DNA from: Ilumatobacter fluminis
Lineage (GTDB): Bacteria > Actinomycetota > Acidimicrobiia > Acidimicrobiales > Ilumatobacteraceae
DNA: 64,000 nucleotides
NCBI RefSeq assembly: GCF_004364865.1
Contig: NZ_SOAU01000001.1
Coordinates: 2,946,001 to 3,010,000, forward strand
Direction of reading: 5' to 3'
Of the stretch, positions 53,739 to 63,829 are shown piece after piece (position 1 is the first letter of the stretch; each line of letters starts with the position of its first letter). A program made the translations under genes and the position numbers. The notes under the pieces were generated by a model. It had not been told where the DNA came from and made no database searches. It was given only the letters and a program-made list of their open reading frames with translations.

Positions 53739-54821
53739 GTGTTCGTCGCTAGGAAAGATCTGTGGTTCGCCCGCGGGCGGTTCGCGCTCGTGGGGCTCGT
53801 CATCGGACTGGTCGCGCTGATGGCGACGCTGCTGTCGGGGTTGGCGAACGGACTGGTCGATGACGGAGTGTCCGGTCTCCGGCAGCTGCCCGCGTCCCAT
53901 CTCGCCTTTCAACCAGGCGCCGAATCGACCTTCAGCCGTTCGACGCTGACACGCGAGGCCCTCGAACCATGGGACGAACTCGACGGTGTCGAGTCGGCAC
54001 CCATCGGCATGTCGTTCTTCAACGCGCGTCGAGACGACGGCACCACGATCGACCTGGCTGTCTTCGGGGCACCCGCGGAGAGCTTTCTCGCAGCTGCGAT
54101 CGGCGGTCTCGACGACGCAGCGTCCGCGCCAGGTTTGATCGTGTCCGACACGTACGAGGACGTCCTCACTGTGGGAGACGTGGTGACGATCGTCGGCCTC
54201 GACCAAGAGATTCCGATCGTCGGCTTCGCCTCGCTGGGGTCGTACGGTCACGTCGACGTCGCTTTCACGTCGCTGACCACGTGGCAGTCGTTGCTCTATG
54301 GCGACAACGCTGCCGACCGGTTCTCGGCGATCGCAGTTCGGTCCGATGATCTCGAGGCGGTTTCCTCGGCGGCGACCACATCCGGCACCGAGTTGGAGAC
54401 TCGCGAGTCAGCTTTTCGCGGGTCGCCCGGCTACACGGGCGAGACCCAGACGATGTCGATGATGCGCACGTTCTTGCTGCTGATCTCCGCCCTCGTCGTC
54501 GGAGCCTTTTTCACCGTCTGGACGGTGCAACGCAACAGCGAGATCGGGCTCCTCAAAGCACTCGGGGCGTCGACGTTCTACGTGATCAAGGACGCGATCG
54601 GCCAGATGGTGGCGGTGTTGCTCGCAGCGTCGACCATCGGGGCCCTGATGGGGGTCGGACTGGGAAGCTTGGTCGGCTCCAGCGTCCCGTTCCGCCTCGA
54701 GGCTGCCCCCGTCATCTCGTCGATAGCGCTGCTGGTCGCATTCGGCGTCATTGGATGCCTCGTGGCGCTACGACGCATCGTGTCGGTCGACCCGATCATC
54801 GCCCTCCGGGCACGGACCTGA
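53739..54821 (+). CDS. ABC transporter permease, MacB/FtsX-DevC type
   Basis: About 360 aa. One N-terminal TM helix (ALVGLVIGLVALMATLLSGL) precedes an extracytoplasmic domain of about 220 residues, followed by three C-terminal TM helices in an FtsX domain (FLLLISALVVGAFFTVWTVQ, EIGLLKALGASTFYVIKDAI). This fits the DevC/MacB architecture that drives export by mechanotransmission. The GTG at 53739 has GGAG 5-6 nt upstream. An ATG at 53724 touches operator 2 and has no ribosome site. It forms an operon with the ATPase and TetR genes. Confidence 0.87.
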   Translation: MFVARKDLWFARGRFALVGLVIGLVALMATLLSGLANGLVDDGVSGLRQLPASHLAFQPGAESTFSRSTLTREALEPWDELDGVESAPIGMSFFNARRDDGTTIDLAVFGAPAESFLAAAIGGLDDAASAPGLIVSDTYEDVLTVGDVVTIVGLDQEIPIVGFASLGSYGHVDVAFTSLTTWQSLLYGDNAADRFSAIAVRSDDLEAVSSAATTSGTELETRESAFRGSPGYTGETQTMSMMRTFLLLISALVVGAFFTVWTVQRNSEIGLLKALGASTFYVIKDAIGQMVAVLLAASTIGALMGVGLGSLVGSSVPFRLEAAPVISSIALLVAFGVIGCLVALRRIVSVDPIIALRART

Positions 54822-54868
54822 CCTCCACCAACCTGTTCAATCCTTCCGAGAATGGAGAACCCGAACTC

Positions 54869-55555
54869 ATGAGTATCGAACTCGATGACATCGTCGTGAC
54901 CGTCCCAGACGGCGACCAGACCCGCACGCTGCTCGATCACGCAAGTCTGGTGATCGGCCGCGGCGAGGTCGTCGCCCTGTCCGGCCCCTCCGGCTCGGGG
55001 AAGTCCACGCTGCTCGCCGTTGCAGCCCTGCTGTTGCGAGCCGACCGTGGAACCGTGAGAATCGACGGCGTGGACGCCCACGCAGCCAACGATCGCGATC
55101 GCACGCTGCTCCGCCAGCAACACATCGGCGTTGTGTACCAGAACGCCAACCTGTTCCCGTCGCTCACAGCCCGTCAGCAGGTCGAACTCGTCGCGCACGT
55201 TCGTGGTGAACTCGACCACCATGCTCGTGAGCGGGCGGCAGACCTGCTCCGCACCGTCGGGCTCGATTCGCGCCTCGACGCACGACCTGCCGAGTTGTCC
55301 GGTGGCGAACGGCAGCGGGTGAACATCGCTCGCGCCCTCATGGGGCGACCGTCGGTCATCGTCGCCGATGAGCCGACCGCTTCACTCGACGCCTCGCGCG
55401 GTGAGCAGATCATGAAGCTCTTGGTCGACCGGGCACGCGAAAGCGGGGTCGCGACACTCGTCGTCACTCATCTCCCCGAACAGGTCGCAGCGACGCGCCA
55501 CGTTACGATCGAACACGGCGGACTCGTCGAGCGAGACTGGTCCGACGCTGCGTAG
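54869..55555 (+). CDS. ABC transporter ATPase, LolD/MacB/DevA type
   Basis: A 228-aa nucleotide-binding protein. Walker A SGPSGSGKSTLL, Q-loop GVVYQNANLFPSL, signature ELSGGERQRVNIARAL, Walker B VIVADEPTASLD and the H-loop VVTHLPEQV are all intact. The ATG at 54869 follows a 47-bp gap with a GGAG at 54854. It pairs with the permease upstream. Confidence 0.95.
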   Translation: MSIELDDIVVTVPDGDQTRTLLDHASLVIGRGEVVALSGPSGSGKSTLLAVAALLLRADRGTVRIDGVDAHAANDRDRTLLRQQHIGVVYQNANLFPSLTARQQVELVAHVRGELDHHARERAADLLRTVGLDSRLDARPAELSGGERQRVNIARALMGRPSVIVADEPTASLDASRGEQIMKLLVDRARESGVATLVVTHLPEQVAATRHVTIEHGGLVERDWSDAA

Positions 55556-55557
55556 CC

Positions 55558-56196
55558 ATGCCCAAGATCACCGCTCCGACCATCGCCGAGCACGTCGAAG
55601 TGCGCGAGCGGGAGATCATGGACGCTGCGATGCGCCTGTTCGCCGAACGCGGCGTACGAGACGTGAGCATCGGCGACATCGCTGACGATGTCGGACTCGC
55701 TCGCACCTCGCTGTACCGATACTTCCGAACCAAGTCGGCGATCATTCACGCATGGTTCGACGCGACGATGGGACCGATCATCGACGAGTGCACGGCGATC
55801 GCAGACGATGTTCAGCCAGCTGCGCAACGGCTCGAACGATGGCTCGACGTGCAGTTGGACGTGCTTTCGGACCCGTCGAACCACGCGATGATCGCCGCCG
55901 CGCTCGAGGCAGACGACATGACTGACCGCCGGCAGGGGGCCATCGCAATCCAGCACCAAGCCCTGTATGCGACCCTCGAGCAGATCCTCGCCGACGATCG
56001 ACCGGTCGATGACAACGTCCGGGCCCGGACCATCGTGATCTCGGGGCTCCTCCGCACCCTGACGGATCTCGTTCAACACGGCATCCCTCCGACGGCTGCT
56101 CGCGAGCAGATCCGAGTCGCCATCAACGCGATCGAACCCGTCGCCGACGGCGAGCCACGTCTCGCAGCCGCACCGAACGCAACGGGCCGGTCCTGA
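55558..56196 (+). CDS. TetR-family regulator of the ABC operon
   Basis: A 212-aa regulator. The HTH is REIMDAAMRLFAERGVRDVS, GDIADDVGLARTSLYRYF and RTKSAIIHAWFDA. The ligand domain is unassigned. It starts 2 bp after the ATPase stop, so it is translated with the transporter. This layout, together with the two operators before the permease, indicates autorepression relieved by an exported compound. Confidence 0.92.
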   Translation: MPKITAPTIAEHVEVREREIMDAAMRLFAERGVRDVSIGDIADDVGLARTSLYRYFRTKSAIIHAWFDATMGPIIDECTAIADDVQPAAQRLERWLDVQLDVLSDPSNHAMIAAALEADDMTDRRQGAIAIQHQALYATLEQILADDRPVDDNVRARTIVISGLLRTLTDLVQHGIPPTAAREQIRVAINAIEPVADGEPRLAAAPNATGRS

Positions 56197-56435
56197 CGCC
56201 GGCAGACCGGCCGGGTCATCGAGCGGTCACTGCACCGCTTCACCGCCGCCAGCCAAGGGCAGCGGCGATCGTCGATCAGCACTGACGAACCGGCGCGCCG
56301 CAAAGCCTCAGCCCGCGGCTCACTACGCCCACGCCACAAGGATCCGACTCGGCCTGCGTTGCGACATGCACCCCGCTGTGGGCAGCCACCAACTCCGGCG
56401 CACGTACCCGAAGTGAACGATTCGTGCGCCGAACG

Positions 56436-58121
56436 TCAGTCTGCACCGAGATTCTGTCGGTACCGTCGCGCTGCAAGCAGTGCCGTGTCGTGGAGACGTT
56501 GCTGCTCATCAAGCCGCTGCCACTCAGGGAGCCGCCTCGCTGTGTCGAGCACGCGGGCTGTGAACCCGGCATACCAGAGGGTGGTGCCGGCTTTGTCGAG
56601 TTCGTCGTCGAGTTCGCGGAGCTGGTCGATGATGGTCACCGAGGTCGTGCTCGCCGGCGAGGCGTCGAGCACGAGGACGGTCGGCGAGCGTTCGGCCACG
56701 CTCTGCATGATCGCACGACGGACGCGCTTGATGTTCGCTGTGTACAGCAGCCCATCGATCCGGAGAATGAGCAGCCCGGGGAGCGATGCCGTGTCGTCGG
56801 CCGCAATGCGGAGGTCGTCGCCATCAGCTGAGAGCTGGAGTTCGGTGACACCCACTCTGTTGAGCTCCCGGAGCACCAGCAACAACGTGAGCAGGACGCC
56901 GATCAGTACGGCTGCGAGCAGCCCCAGAGTTAGGCCTGCAGCGGCGGTGGCGGCTGCGATCCAGAACGACAGCCGGTCGAGTCGCCAGTAGCGGACGAAC
57001 TGCTGGGGCTGAACGAGTCCGCCGACTGCCACGATGACCAGGGCGGCAAGCGTTGCCTCGGGCATGTCGCTGAGTACATCACCGAGAAACACGGCACACG
57101 AGACCGCGAGCAGCACGGTGACGAGTGCGCTGAGCTGAGTTCGTGCCCCGGAGCGCTGGTTCATCGCCGTCTGAGAAAAGCCCCCGGCCGCAGGCATCGC
57201 GCCGGAGACTCCGCCCACGAGGCACGCGAACCCGTTCGCGAAGAGTTCTTGATCGTTGTCGATCTGTGGCTCGGAACGTCGTCGGACTGCGCCGGCGACG
57301 GAGGCGGTCTCCATGAAACACATCAAGGCGATCGCGGCTGCGCCACCCAGCATCGGCTCGACGCTGTCGAGACGTGGTCGGACCGGGGCGGGTAGGCCCG
57401 ACGGCACTGATTCGATCAGGGCGACACCATGTGCGTCGAGCGACCAGACAGCGACCAGCACGATGCCGAGGCCCACGGCAAGGAGCGGCGCCGGCACGGC
57501 CGGGGCCACACGCGCGAGCCCGACGAGGAGCCCGATCGTGACGGCTGACAGAACGAGCGTTGCCGTGCTGGTGTCGGCGAGGTCGGCGAGCGCGCCACGG
57601 ATCTCGCTGAAGAATGCGTCGGCGTCGGGGTCGCCGGCGACGCCGAGCAACGCAGGGAGCTGACCGGCAGCGACGGTGAGGCCGACGCCGGTCCTGATAC
57701 CGGTGAGGGTCGCTTCGGAGATGTTGTCGATCAGCGCTCCGAGCCGCAGGAGGCGAGCGATCAACATGAGGAGCCCGACGAGAACGCTCAGCGTCGCAAG
57801 GTCGCGTGCGGGGTCTTCACCGCTCGTCGCAACCTCCGCTGCCAGCAGCGTCGAACCGGTGAGCACGGCGACCGTCGAGGTCGTGCTCACCGACAGCGTG
57901 CGCGATCCGCCGAGGAGCCCGTAGACGAGCATGGGAACCATGCACGTGTAGAGGCCGACCTCGGCTGGCAGCCCAGCGATCGATGCGTAAGCCATTGCCT
58001 GGGGAATCACAACGGAGCCGGCAGCGAGGCCGCCGACGAGATCCTTCGAAAGCCATGATCGCTGGTAGTCCCGAATCCACGTTGCGGCGGGCAGAGCCGG
58101 AATCAACCTGCGCACGGTCAT
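56436..58121 (-). CDS. SulP-family transporter with C-terminal STAS domain
   Basis: A 561-aa transporter. WIRDYQRSWLSKDLVGGLAA and IPQAMAYASIAGLPAEVGLY are the SulP signature; the STAS domain spans about 430-540 (ILRIDGLLYTANIKRVRRAI, LDASPASTTSVTIIDQLREL). The ATG at 58121 gives the normal N-terminus, and the longer frame upstream is non-coding. It is divergent from an arylsulfatase 257 bp away, so sulfate is the likely substrate. The 239-bp gap downstream (56197-56435), towards the TetR gene, holds nothing I recognise. Confidence 0.9.
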   Translation of the reverse strand: MTVRRLIPALPAATWIRDYQRSWLSKDLVGGLAAGSVVIPQAMAYASIAGLPAEVGLYTCMVPMLVYGLLGGSRTLSVSTTSTVAVLTGSTLLAAEVATSGEDPARDLATLSVLVGLLMLIARLLRLGALIDNISEATLTGIRTGVGLTVAAGQLPALLGVAGDPDADAFFSEIRGALADLADTSTATLVLSAVTIGLLVGLARVAPAVPAPLLAVGLGIVLVAVWSLDAHGVALIESVPSGLPAPVRPRLDSVEPMLGGAAAIALMCFMETASVAGAVRRRSEPQIDNDQELFANGFACLVGGVSGAMPAAGGFSQTAMNQRSGARTQLSALVTVLLAVSCAVFLGDVLSDMPEATLAALVIVAVGGLVQPQQFVRYWRLDRLSFWIAAATAAAGLTLGLLAAVLIGVLLTLLLVLRELNRVGVTELQLSADGDDLRIAADDTASLPGLLILRIDGLLYTANIKRVRRAIMQSVAERSPTVLVLDASPASTTSVTIIDQLRELDDELDKAGTTLWYAGFTARVLDTARRLPEWQRLDEQQRLHDTALLAARRYRQNLGAD

Positions 58122-58378
58122 GCCAATCCGGCCAGCCGTCGAACAGGTCGTTCGGTCGGTCGCCGACGTCGAGTCCCTGCCGGGACATCGACCCCACGCG
58201 ACAGCGGAGCGGCTGCCGCGCCTTCGTGATTCACCGCGAACACTCACATCGTGTCTACTGGATGGTTGGTCGGGTCTGGCGTACCGGAGGCCAGAACACG
58301 TTCGACCTGCAGCACGGAAAGCAGACGTGTCGTGCAACAATGACGCTCTGGCAGACGTACCCGAAAGGAAGCCCTGCG

Positions 58379-60706
58379 ATGTCCCAACCTGAGTTCTCCG
58401 GCGTCATCAACCTGGATGTGAACGACTCGGTTCCTGATTGGGAGCCGTACAAGCCGACCAAGGCGCCGGACGGTGCTCCGAACGTGCTGGTGATCCTCTA
58501 CGACGACACCGGACTCGCGGCGTGGTCGCCGTTCGGCGGGGGTGTAGAGATGCCGACGCTGCAGCGACTGGCCGATCGGGGGTTGCGGTACACCCAGTGG
58601 CACACGACGGCGCTGTGTGCGCCGACGCGGTCGACGATGATGACTGGTCGCAATCACCATCTGAACGGCATGTCGTGTATCACGGAATGCGCGAACGGAT
58701 TCCCCGGCTGGCACGGCCGAATCCCAGAGGCATGCACGACCGTGTCGCACCTCCTCCAAGACGCAGGTTGGTCCACGTTCTGGTTGGGGAAGAACCACGA
58801 CGTACCTGAGCAAGACGTCGCGCCGGGCGGCGACCGGTCGCGATGGCCGCTGAACATGGGCTTCGACCGGTTCTACGGATTCCTCGGTGGAGAGACGAAC
58901 CAGTGGTACCCCGATCTGGTGGAGGACAATCACTTCATCGAGCAGCCCTACGGACCCGAGGACGGCTACCACCTGTCGAAAGATCTCGCCGACCAGGCGA
59001 TCAAGATGATCAGGGACCAGAAGGCGTCGAACCCGTCCAAGCCGTGGTACATGTGGTACTGCCCTGGCGCCAACCACGCCCCGCTGCACGCGCCGCAGGA
59101 GTACATCGGCAAGTACAAGGGCCGGTTCGACGACGGCTATGAGGCGTACCGGGAGTGGGTCCTGGAACGCATGATCGACAAGGGCGTGCTTCCCGAGGGA
59201 ACCGAACTCACACCGTTCAACCCGCTGCCCGACGACCGCGCCAACCCGATCGACCAGGTGCTGCCCTGGGACGAGCTGTCCGAGGATCAGAAGAAGCTGT
59301 TCTGCCGGATGATGGAAGCATGGGCCGGCATGTCGGAATACACCGACGTCGAGATCGGACGGCTGATCGACTACTTGGAGGAGAGCGGACAGCTCGACAA
59401 CACGTTGATCTTCTACTGCGCCGACAACGGCACGTCCGGCGAGGGCGGGCCGAACGGGTCGGTCAACGAGAACAAGTTCTTCAACAGCTACCCCGACGAC
59501 CTCGACGACAACCTCCAATACCTCGACGTGATGGGCAGCCCCGACACCTACAACCACATCCCGACCGGGTGGGCTGCGGCATTGTCCACCCCGTTCCAGA
59601 TGTTCAAGCGCTACTCCCAGTTCTCCGGAGGCACCTGCGACCCGATGGTGATCTCGTGGCCGAAGGGCATCACCGACCACGGCGGAGTTCGTCACCAATA
59701 CCACCACTCCACCGACGTGGTCGCCACGATCCTCGACGTCTGCGGTCTCGAGATGCCCGACACCTACCGGGGCGTCGAGCAGGTGCCGATGTCGGGAACG
59801 TCGATGCGCTACAGCTTCGACGCCGACCCGGACGGCCAGACGACGAAGGAGCGCCAGTACTTCGCGATGTTCTCGACCCGGGGCATCTGGGCCGACGGGT
59901 GGAAGGCGTCAGCGATCCACGCACCACTCAGCGGCATCGGCGACATGGAAAACGACCGGTGGGAGCTGTACCACGTCGACGAGGACCGCTCCGAGAGCAA
60001 GGACCTTGCCTCCGAGCACCCCGAGAAGCTCCAAGCACTGGTCGACATGTGGTTCGAAGAAGCCGAGAGGAACAACGTGCTGCCGCTCGACGACCGGATC
60101 GCCGCCGAACTGCTCGGCACCGAGCGACCGAGCACCGAGCCGCCTCGCGACACCTACATCTACTACCCGAACACCTCCCCCGTGCCCGAAGGCGTGGCTG
60201 TCAACATCCGCAACCGCTCCTACAAGCTGCTCGCCAACGTCCGGATCGAGGACGGGTGCGAGGGCGTCATCTTTGCCCACGGTTCTCGGTTCGGCGGACA
60301 CAGCCTGTTCATCAAGGACGGGAAGCTTCATTACGTCTACAACTTTCTCGGCATCAAGCCCGAGCAGCAGTTCAGCTCCGACGAGCTCGCACCCGGCGAC
60401 TACACCCTCGGAATGGAGTTCGTCCGGGAAGGACAGGGCGAGAACCGGGAGTCACTCGGCACGTGCAGGCTGTACGTCGGCGACCAGGTGGTCGACGAGG
60501 GGCCGATGCGTACCCAACCCGGGAAGTTCACCCTGTCGGGCGACGGCCTGTGCGTCGGCTACGACAGCGGCGACGCCGTGAGTAGCCAGTACACCACACC
60601 GGGCCGATTCACCGGCGGCCAGATCCAAGCGGTCGAGGTGTCCGTCGGCGATGTCGAGTACGTAGACCTCGAGGCCGAAGCTGCGGCCGCATTCGCTCTC
60701 GACTGA
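58379..60706 (+). CDS. Arylsulfatase (formylglycine-dependent, type I sulfatase)
   Basis: A 775-aa sulfatase. The formylglycine site is Cys80 in ALCAPTRSTMMTGRN. Metal-binding Asp residues lie in LVILYDDTGLAAW and FYCADNGTSGEGG. A C-terminal beta domain of about 200 residues (from IYYPNTSPVPEGVAVNIRNR) is typical of the long bacterial arylsulfatases. No signal peptide is visible, so it probably acts in the cytoplasm on imported sulfate esters. The ATG at 58379 has AAAGGAAG upstream. A formylglycine-generating enzyme is not in the window. The gap 58122-58378 shows no clear promoter. Confidence 0.93.
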   Translation: MSQPEFSGVINLDVNDSVPDWEPYKPTKAPDGAPNVLVILYDDTGLAAWSPFGGGVEMPTLQRLADRGLRYTQWHTTALCAPTRSTMMTGRNHHLNGMSCITECANGFPGWHGRIPEACTTVSHLLQDAGWSTFWLGKNHDVPEQDVAPGGDRSRWPLNMGFDRFYGFLGGETNQWYPDLVEDNHFIEQPYGPEDGYHLSKDLADQAIKMIRDQKASNPSKPWYMWYCPGANHAPLHAPQEYIGKYKGRFDDGYEAYREWVLERMIDKGVLPEGTELTPFNPLPDDRANPIDQVLPWDELSEDQKKLFCRMMEAWAGMSEYTDVEIGRLIDYLEESGQLDNTLIFYCADNGTSGEGGPNGSVNENKFFNSYPDDLDDNLQYLDVMGSPDTYNHIPTGWAAALSTPFQMFKRYSQFSGGTCDPMVISWPKGITDHGGVRHQYHHSTDVVATILDVCGLEMPDTYRGVEQVPMSGTSMRYSFDADPDGQTTKERQYFAMFSTRGIWADGWKASAIHAPLSGIGDMENDRWELYHVDEDRSESKDLASEHPEKLQALVDMWFEEAERNNVLPLDDRIAAELLGTERPSTEPPRDTYIYYPNTSPVPEGVAVNIRNRSYKLLANVRIEDGCEGVIFAHGSRFGGHSLFIKDGKLHYVYNFLGIKPEQQFSSDELAPGDYTLGMEFVREGQGENRESLGTCRLYVGDQVVDEGPMRTQPGKFTLSGDGLCVGYDSGDAVSSQYTTPGRFTGGQIQAVEVSVGDVEYVDLEAEAAAAFALD

Positions 60707-60828
60707 CACAACGCCTCGTTGTCGCTTCAACGGACTGCGGATGGGCCACCTCGCGAGGGAGATCCGCCCGTCCTTCCTCGCCGACCCGCTGCGCAGCACC
60801 GCAACGAGCAGATGACGTGGAACGACGA

Positions 60829-60869
60829 ACGGGGTGTCATCTGATGCAATCCACCAGATGACACCCCGT
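60829..60869. terminator. Bidirectional hairpin between arylsulfatase and nrdJ
   Basis: ACGGGGTGTCATCTG (60829-60843) pairs perfectly with CAGATGACACCCCGT (60855-60869) around an 11-nt loop. It ends 11 bp before the nrdJ stop and serves both converging transcripts. No T-run. Confidence 0.8.
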
Positions 60870-60880
60870 GGGCGATTTCG

Positions 60881-63736
60881 TCAGCTGCAGCCGCTGGTGC
60901 TGCCGCAGCTGGGGCAGGCGTGGCAGCTGCCGGCGCGCACCATGTGGACGCCGCACTGCATGCACATCGGGGCGTCGATCGCCTTCGACGACGTCACGAT
61001 GCCGCGAGCCGGGGTGTTGTCTTCCACCGTCGGCTCGATGGCGCCCGACTCGAGACCGGCGACCAGCTCGTCGACCGACGGGATGCTCGCCGGGTCGGGG
61101 ACGATGTCGGAACCGTTGGTGGTCTCGGTGACCGCCTCCTCGACACCCGGCAGCGTCGGCTGAGTGCGCTCCTCGATCGTGAAGATGCCGAGCTCGGCAC
61201 GCTCCTCGTAGCTCATGTACTCGAGCGCCATACGACGGAACAGGTAGTCGACGATCGAGCCGGCGAAGCGGACGTCGGGATCGTCGGTCATGCCGGCGGG
61301 CTCGAACTTCATGTTCGTGAACGCCTCGACGTAGGCACGCAGCGGCACGCCGTACTGCAGACCGTGGCTGATCGACTTGGCCAGAGCGTCCATGATGCCC
61401 GACAGGGTCGACCCCTGCTTCGAGACCGTGAGCCAGACCTCACCGGGCTGGCCGTTCTCGTACTCGCCGATCGTGGCGAAGCCCTTGAGATCGGCGACCC
61501 GGAACTCGAACGTCTTCGACGAGCGGGTGCGGGGCAGCTTCTGGCGGATCGGCTTGTGGACGATCTTCTCGACGATCTTCTCGACGACCTCGGTGGCCGC
61601 CTCGACCGTTGCCTCGTCGTCGGTCTTGGCGCCCTCCTTCTTGGCGGTCGAGAGCGGCTGGGCGACCTTGCAGTTGTCGCGGTAGATGGCGACGGCTTTC
61701 AGGCCGAGCTCCCACGACAGCTGGTGCAGCGCCTCGACGTCTTCGACCGACGCCTCCTCGGGCATGTTGACCGTCTTCGAGATGGCGCCCGACAGGAACG
61801 GCTGCACCGCACCCATCATCCGGACGTGGCCCTCGTAGTGGATCGTGTTGTCGCCCATCGAGCAGGCGAAGATGGCGACGTGCTCCTCGGCGAGGTGCGG
61901 GGCGCCGAGGATCGACTTGTTCTCGTCGATGTAGGCGATGATCTCGTCGACCTGCTGGGCGTCGTAGCCCAGGCGACGCAGCGCACGCGGGATCGTCTGG
62001 TTGACGATCTGCATCGTGCCGCCGCCGACGAGCTTCTTCATCTTGACGAGGCCGAGGTCGGGCTCGATGCCGGTCGTGTCGCAGTCCATCATCAGGCCGA
62101 TGGTGCCGGTCGGGGCGAGCACCGACGCCTGGCTGTTGCGGACGCCGAACTCCTGGCCGTCGCGGACGGCGTTCTCCCACGCACGCTGACCGGCCGAGAG
62201 CAGTTCGTCGGGGACGACCTGGTCGTTCTCGATCTGGTAGCTGGCGTCGCGGTGCATGCCGAGCACGCGGAGCATGTGCTCCTCGTTGTCGGCGAAGCCC
62301 TCGAACGGGCCGAGGCGAGCGGCGGTCTTGGCCGAGGTGGCGTAGGCGTGGCCCGTCATCAGCGAGGTGAGCGAGGCGGCCCACGACCGGCCCTCGGGCG
62401 AGTCGTAGGCGTGGCCGAGCGCCATGAGGAGCGCACCGAGGTTGGCGTAGCCGATACCGAGCTGGCGGAACTTGCGGCTGGTGTCGCCGATCGGCTCGGT
62501 CGGGTAGTCGGCACGGCCGACCAGGATCTCCTGGGCGGTGAAGATCATCTCGATCGTGTGCATGTAGGCGTCGACGTCGAACGTGCCGTCCTCGTCGAGG
62601 TACTTGAGCAGGTTGATCGAGGCCAGGTTGCACGCCGAGTTGTCGAGGTGCATGTACTCCGAGCACGGGTTCGAGCCGTTGATGCGGCCCGTGGTGTGGG
62701 CGGTGTGCCACTTGTTGATCGTGGTGTCGAACTGGAGGCCGGGGTCGGCGCACTCCCACGAGGCCTGGGCGATCTGACGCCACAGGTCGCGGGCCCGGAT
62801 CGTCTTCACGACCTCGCCACTGGTGACGGCCTTCAGGCCCCAGTCGGCGTCTTCGACGACGGCCTGCATGAACTCGTCGGTGACGCGCACCGAGTTGTTG
62901 GCGTTCTGGTACTGGATCGAGAACGAATCGGCACCGTCGAGGTCCATGTCGAAGCCGGCGTCACGCAGCACACGCGCCTTGCGCTCCTCTTTGACCTTGC
63001 ACCAGATGAACTCCTCGACGTCGGGGTGCTCCACGTCGAGGATGACCATCTTGGCGGCGCGGCGGGTCTTGCCGCCCGACTTGATGGTGCCCGCCGAGGC
63101 GTCGGCGCCGCGCATGAAGCTGACCGGGCCGGAGGCGGTGCCACCGCCGTCGAGCGGCTCGACCGACGAGCGGATCTTCGACAGGTTGACGCCGGAGCCC
63201 GAGCCACCCTTGAAGATGACGCCCTCCTCGCGGTACCAGTTGAGGATCGAGCTCATCTTGTCGTCGACCGACAGGATGAAGCAGGCGCTGGCCTGCTGGG
63301 GCACGTCTTTCACACCGATGTTGAACCACACGGGGCTGTTGAACGCCGCCCGCTGGGTGACGAGGATGAACTTCAGCTCGTCGCTGAAGGCCTGTGCCTC
63401 GTCGGGGTCGGCGAAGTAGCCGCCCTCACGGCCCCAGGCCGTGATCGTGTCGACGACACGGTCGACGACCTGCTTGAGCGACGACTCGCGCTCGGGCGTG
63501 CCGGGGGTGCCACGGAAGTACTTCTGCGACACGATGTTGGTCGCATTGACCGACCACGTGGTCGGGAACTCGACACCGAGCTGTTCGAAGGCGACCGAGC
63601 CGTCCTTCCAGTTGGTGATGCGAGCGTCACGCAGCTCCCACACGACCTCGTCGTACGGGTCGACGCCCGGCGAGGTGAACAGCCGATTGAGACCGATCCG
63701 ACCGTTGGCGGCCTGTCGTTCCGGTGCGAGAGACAT
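60881..63736 (-). CDS. nrdJ: Adenosylcobalamin-dependent (class II) ribonucleotide reductase NrdJ
   Basis: A 951-aa enzyme that makes deoxyribonucleotides without oxygen dependence. Visible features are QRAAFNSPVWFNIGV and ACFILSVDD, the active-site segment GSNPCSEYMHLDNSACN, LAPTGTIGLMMDCDTTGIEP, and a C-terminal redox tail with CMQCGVHM and CHACPSCG. The ATG at 63736 has a GGAAGGAT ribosome site. No R2 subunit gene is nearby, as expected for class II. Palindromes in its leader resemble NrdR boxes. Confidence 0.96.
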   Translation of the reverse strand: MSLAPERQAANGRIGLNRLFTSPGVDPYDEVVWELRDARITNWKDGSVAFEQLGVEFPTTWSVNATNIVSQKYFRGTPGTPERESSLKQVVDRVVDTITAWGREGGYFADPDEAQAFSDELKFILVTQRAAFNSPVWFNIGVKDVPQQASACFILSVDDKMSSILNWYREEGVIFKGGSGSGVNLSKIRSSVEPLDGGGTASGPVSFMRGADASAGTIKSGGKTRRAAKMVILDVEHPDVEEFIWCKVKEERKARVLRDAGFDMDLDGADSFSIQYQNANNSVRVTDEFMQAVVEDADWGLKAVTSGEVVKTIRARDLWRQIAQASWECADPGLQFDTTINKWHTAHTTGRINGSNPCSEYMHLDNSACNLASINLLKYLDEDGTFDVDAYMHTIEMIFTAQEILVGRADYPTEPIGDTSRKFRQLGIGYANLGALLMALGHAYDSPEGRSWAASLTSLMTGHAYATSAKTAARLGPFEGFADNEEHMLRVLGMHRDASYQIENDQVVPDELLSAGQRAWENAVRDGQEFGVRNSQASVLAPTGTIGLMMDCDTTGIEPDLGLVKMKKLVGGGTMQIVNQTIPRALRRLGYDAQQVDEIIAYIDENKSILGAPHLAEEHVAIFACSMGDNTIHYEGHVRMMGAVQPFLSGAISKTVNMPEEASVEDVEALHQLSWELGLKAVAIYRDNCKVAQPLSTAKKEGAKTDDEATVEAATEVVEKIVEKIVHKPIRQKLPRTRSSKTFEFRVADLKGFATIGEYENGQPGEVWLTVSKQGSTLSGIMDALAKSISHGLQYGVPLRAYVEAFTNMKFEPAGMTDDPDVRFAGSIVDYLFRRMALEYMSYEERAELGIFTIEERTQPTLPGVEEAVTETTNGSDIVPDPASIPSVDELVAGLESGAIEPTVEDNTPARGIVTSSKAIDAPMCMQCGVHMVRAGSCHACPSCGSTSGCS

Positions 63737-63829
63737 GTGTGATCCTTCCGTCTGGGTGCGGGCCGGTGCTGCGTGTCCCTCCGGCCGGCAACCGGAGACG
63801 TCCGCCGTGCCGACCGGCCCACCAGTCGA

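Noticed and set aside
56197-56435. Possible gene or RNA in the gap between the TetR gene and the second SulP gene.
   Set aside because: Frames lack starts with ribosome sites or -10 boxes, and no stable hairpin or repeat stands out.
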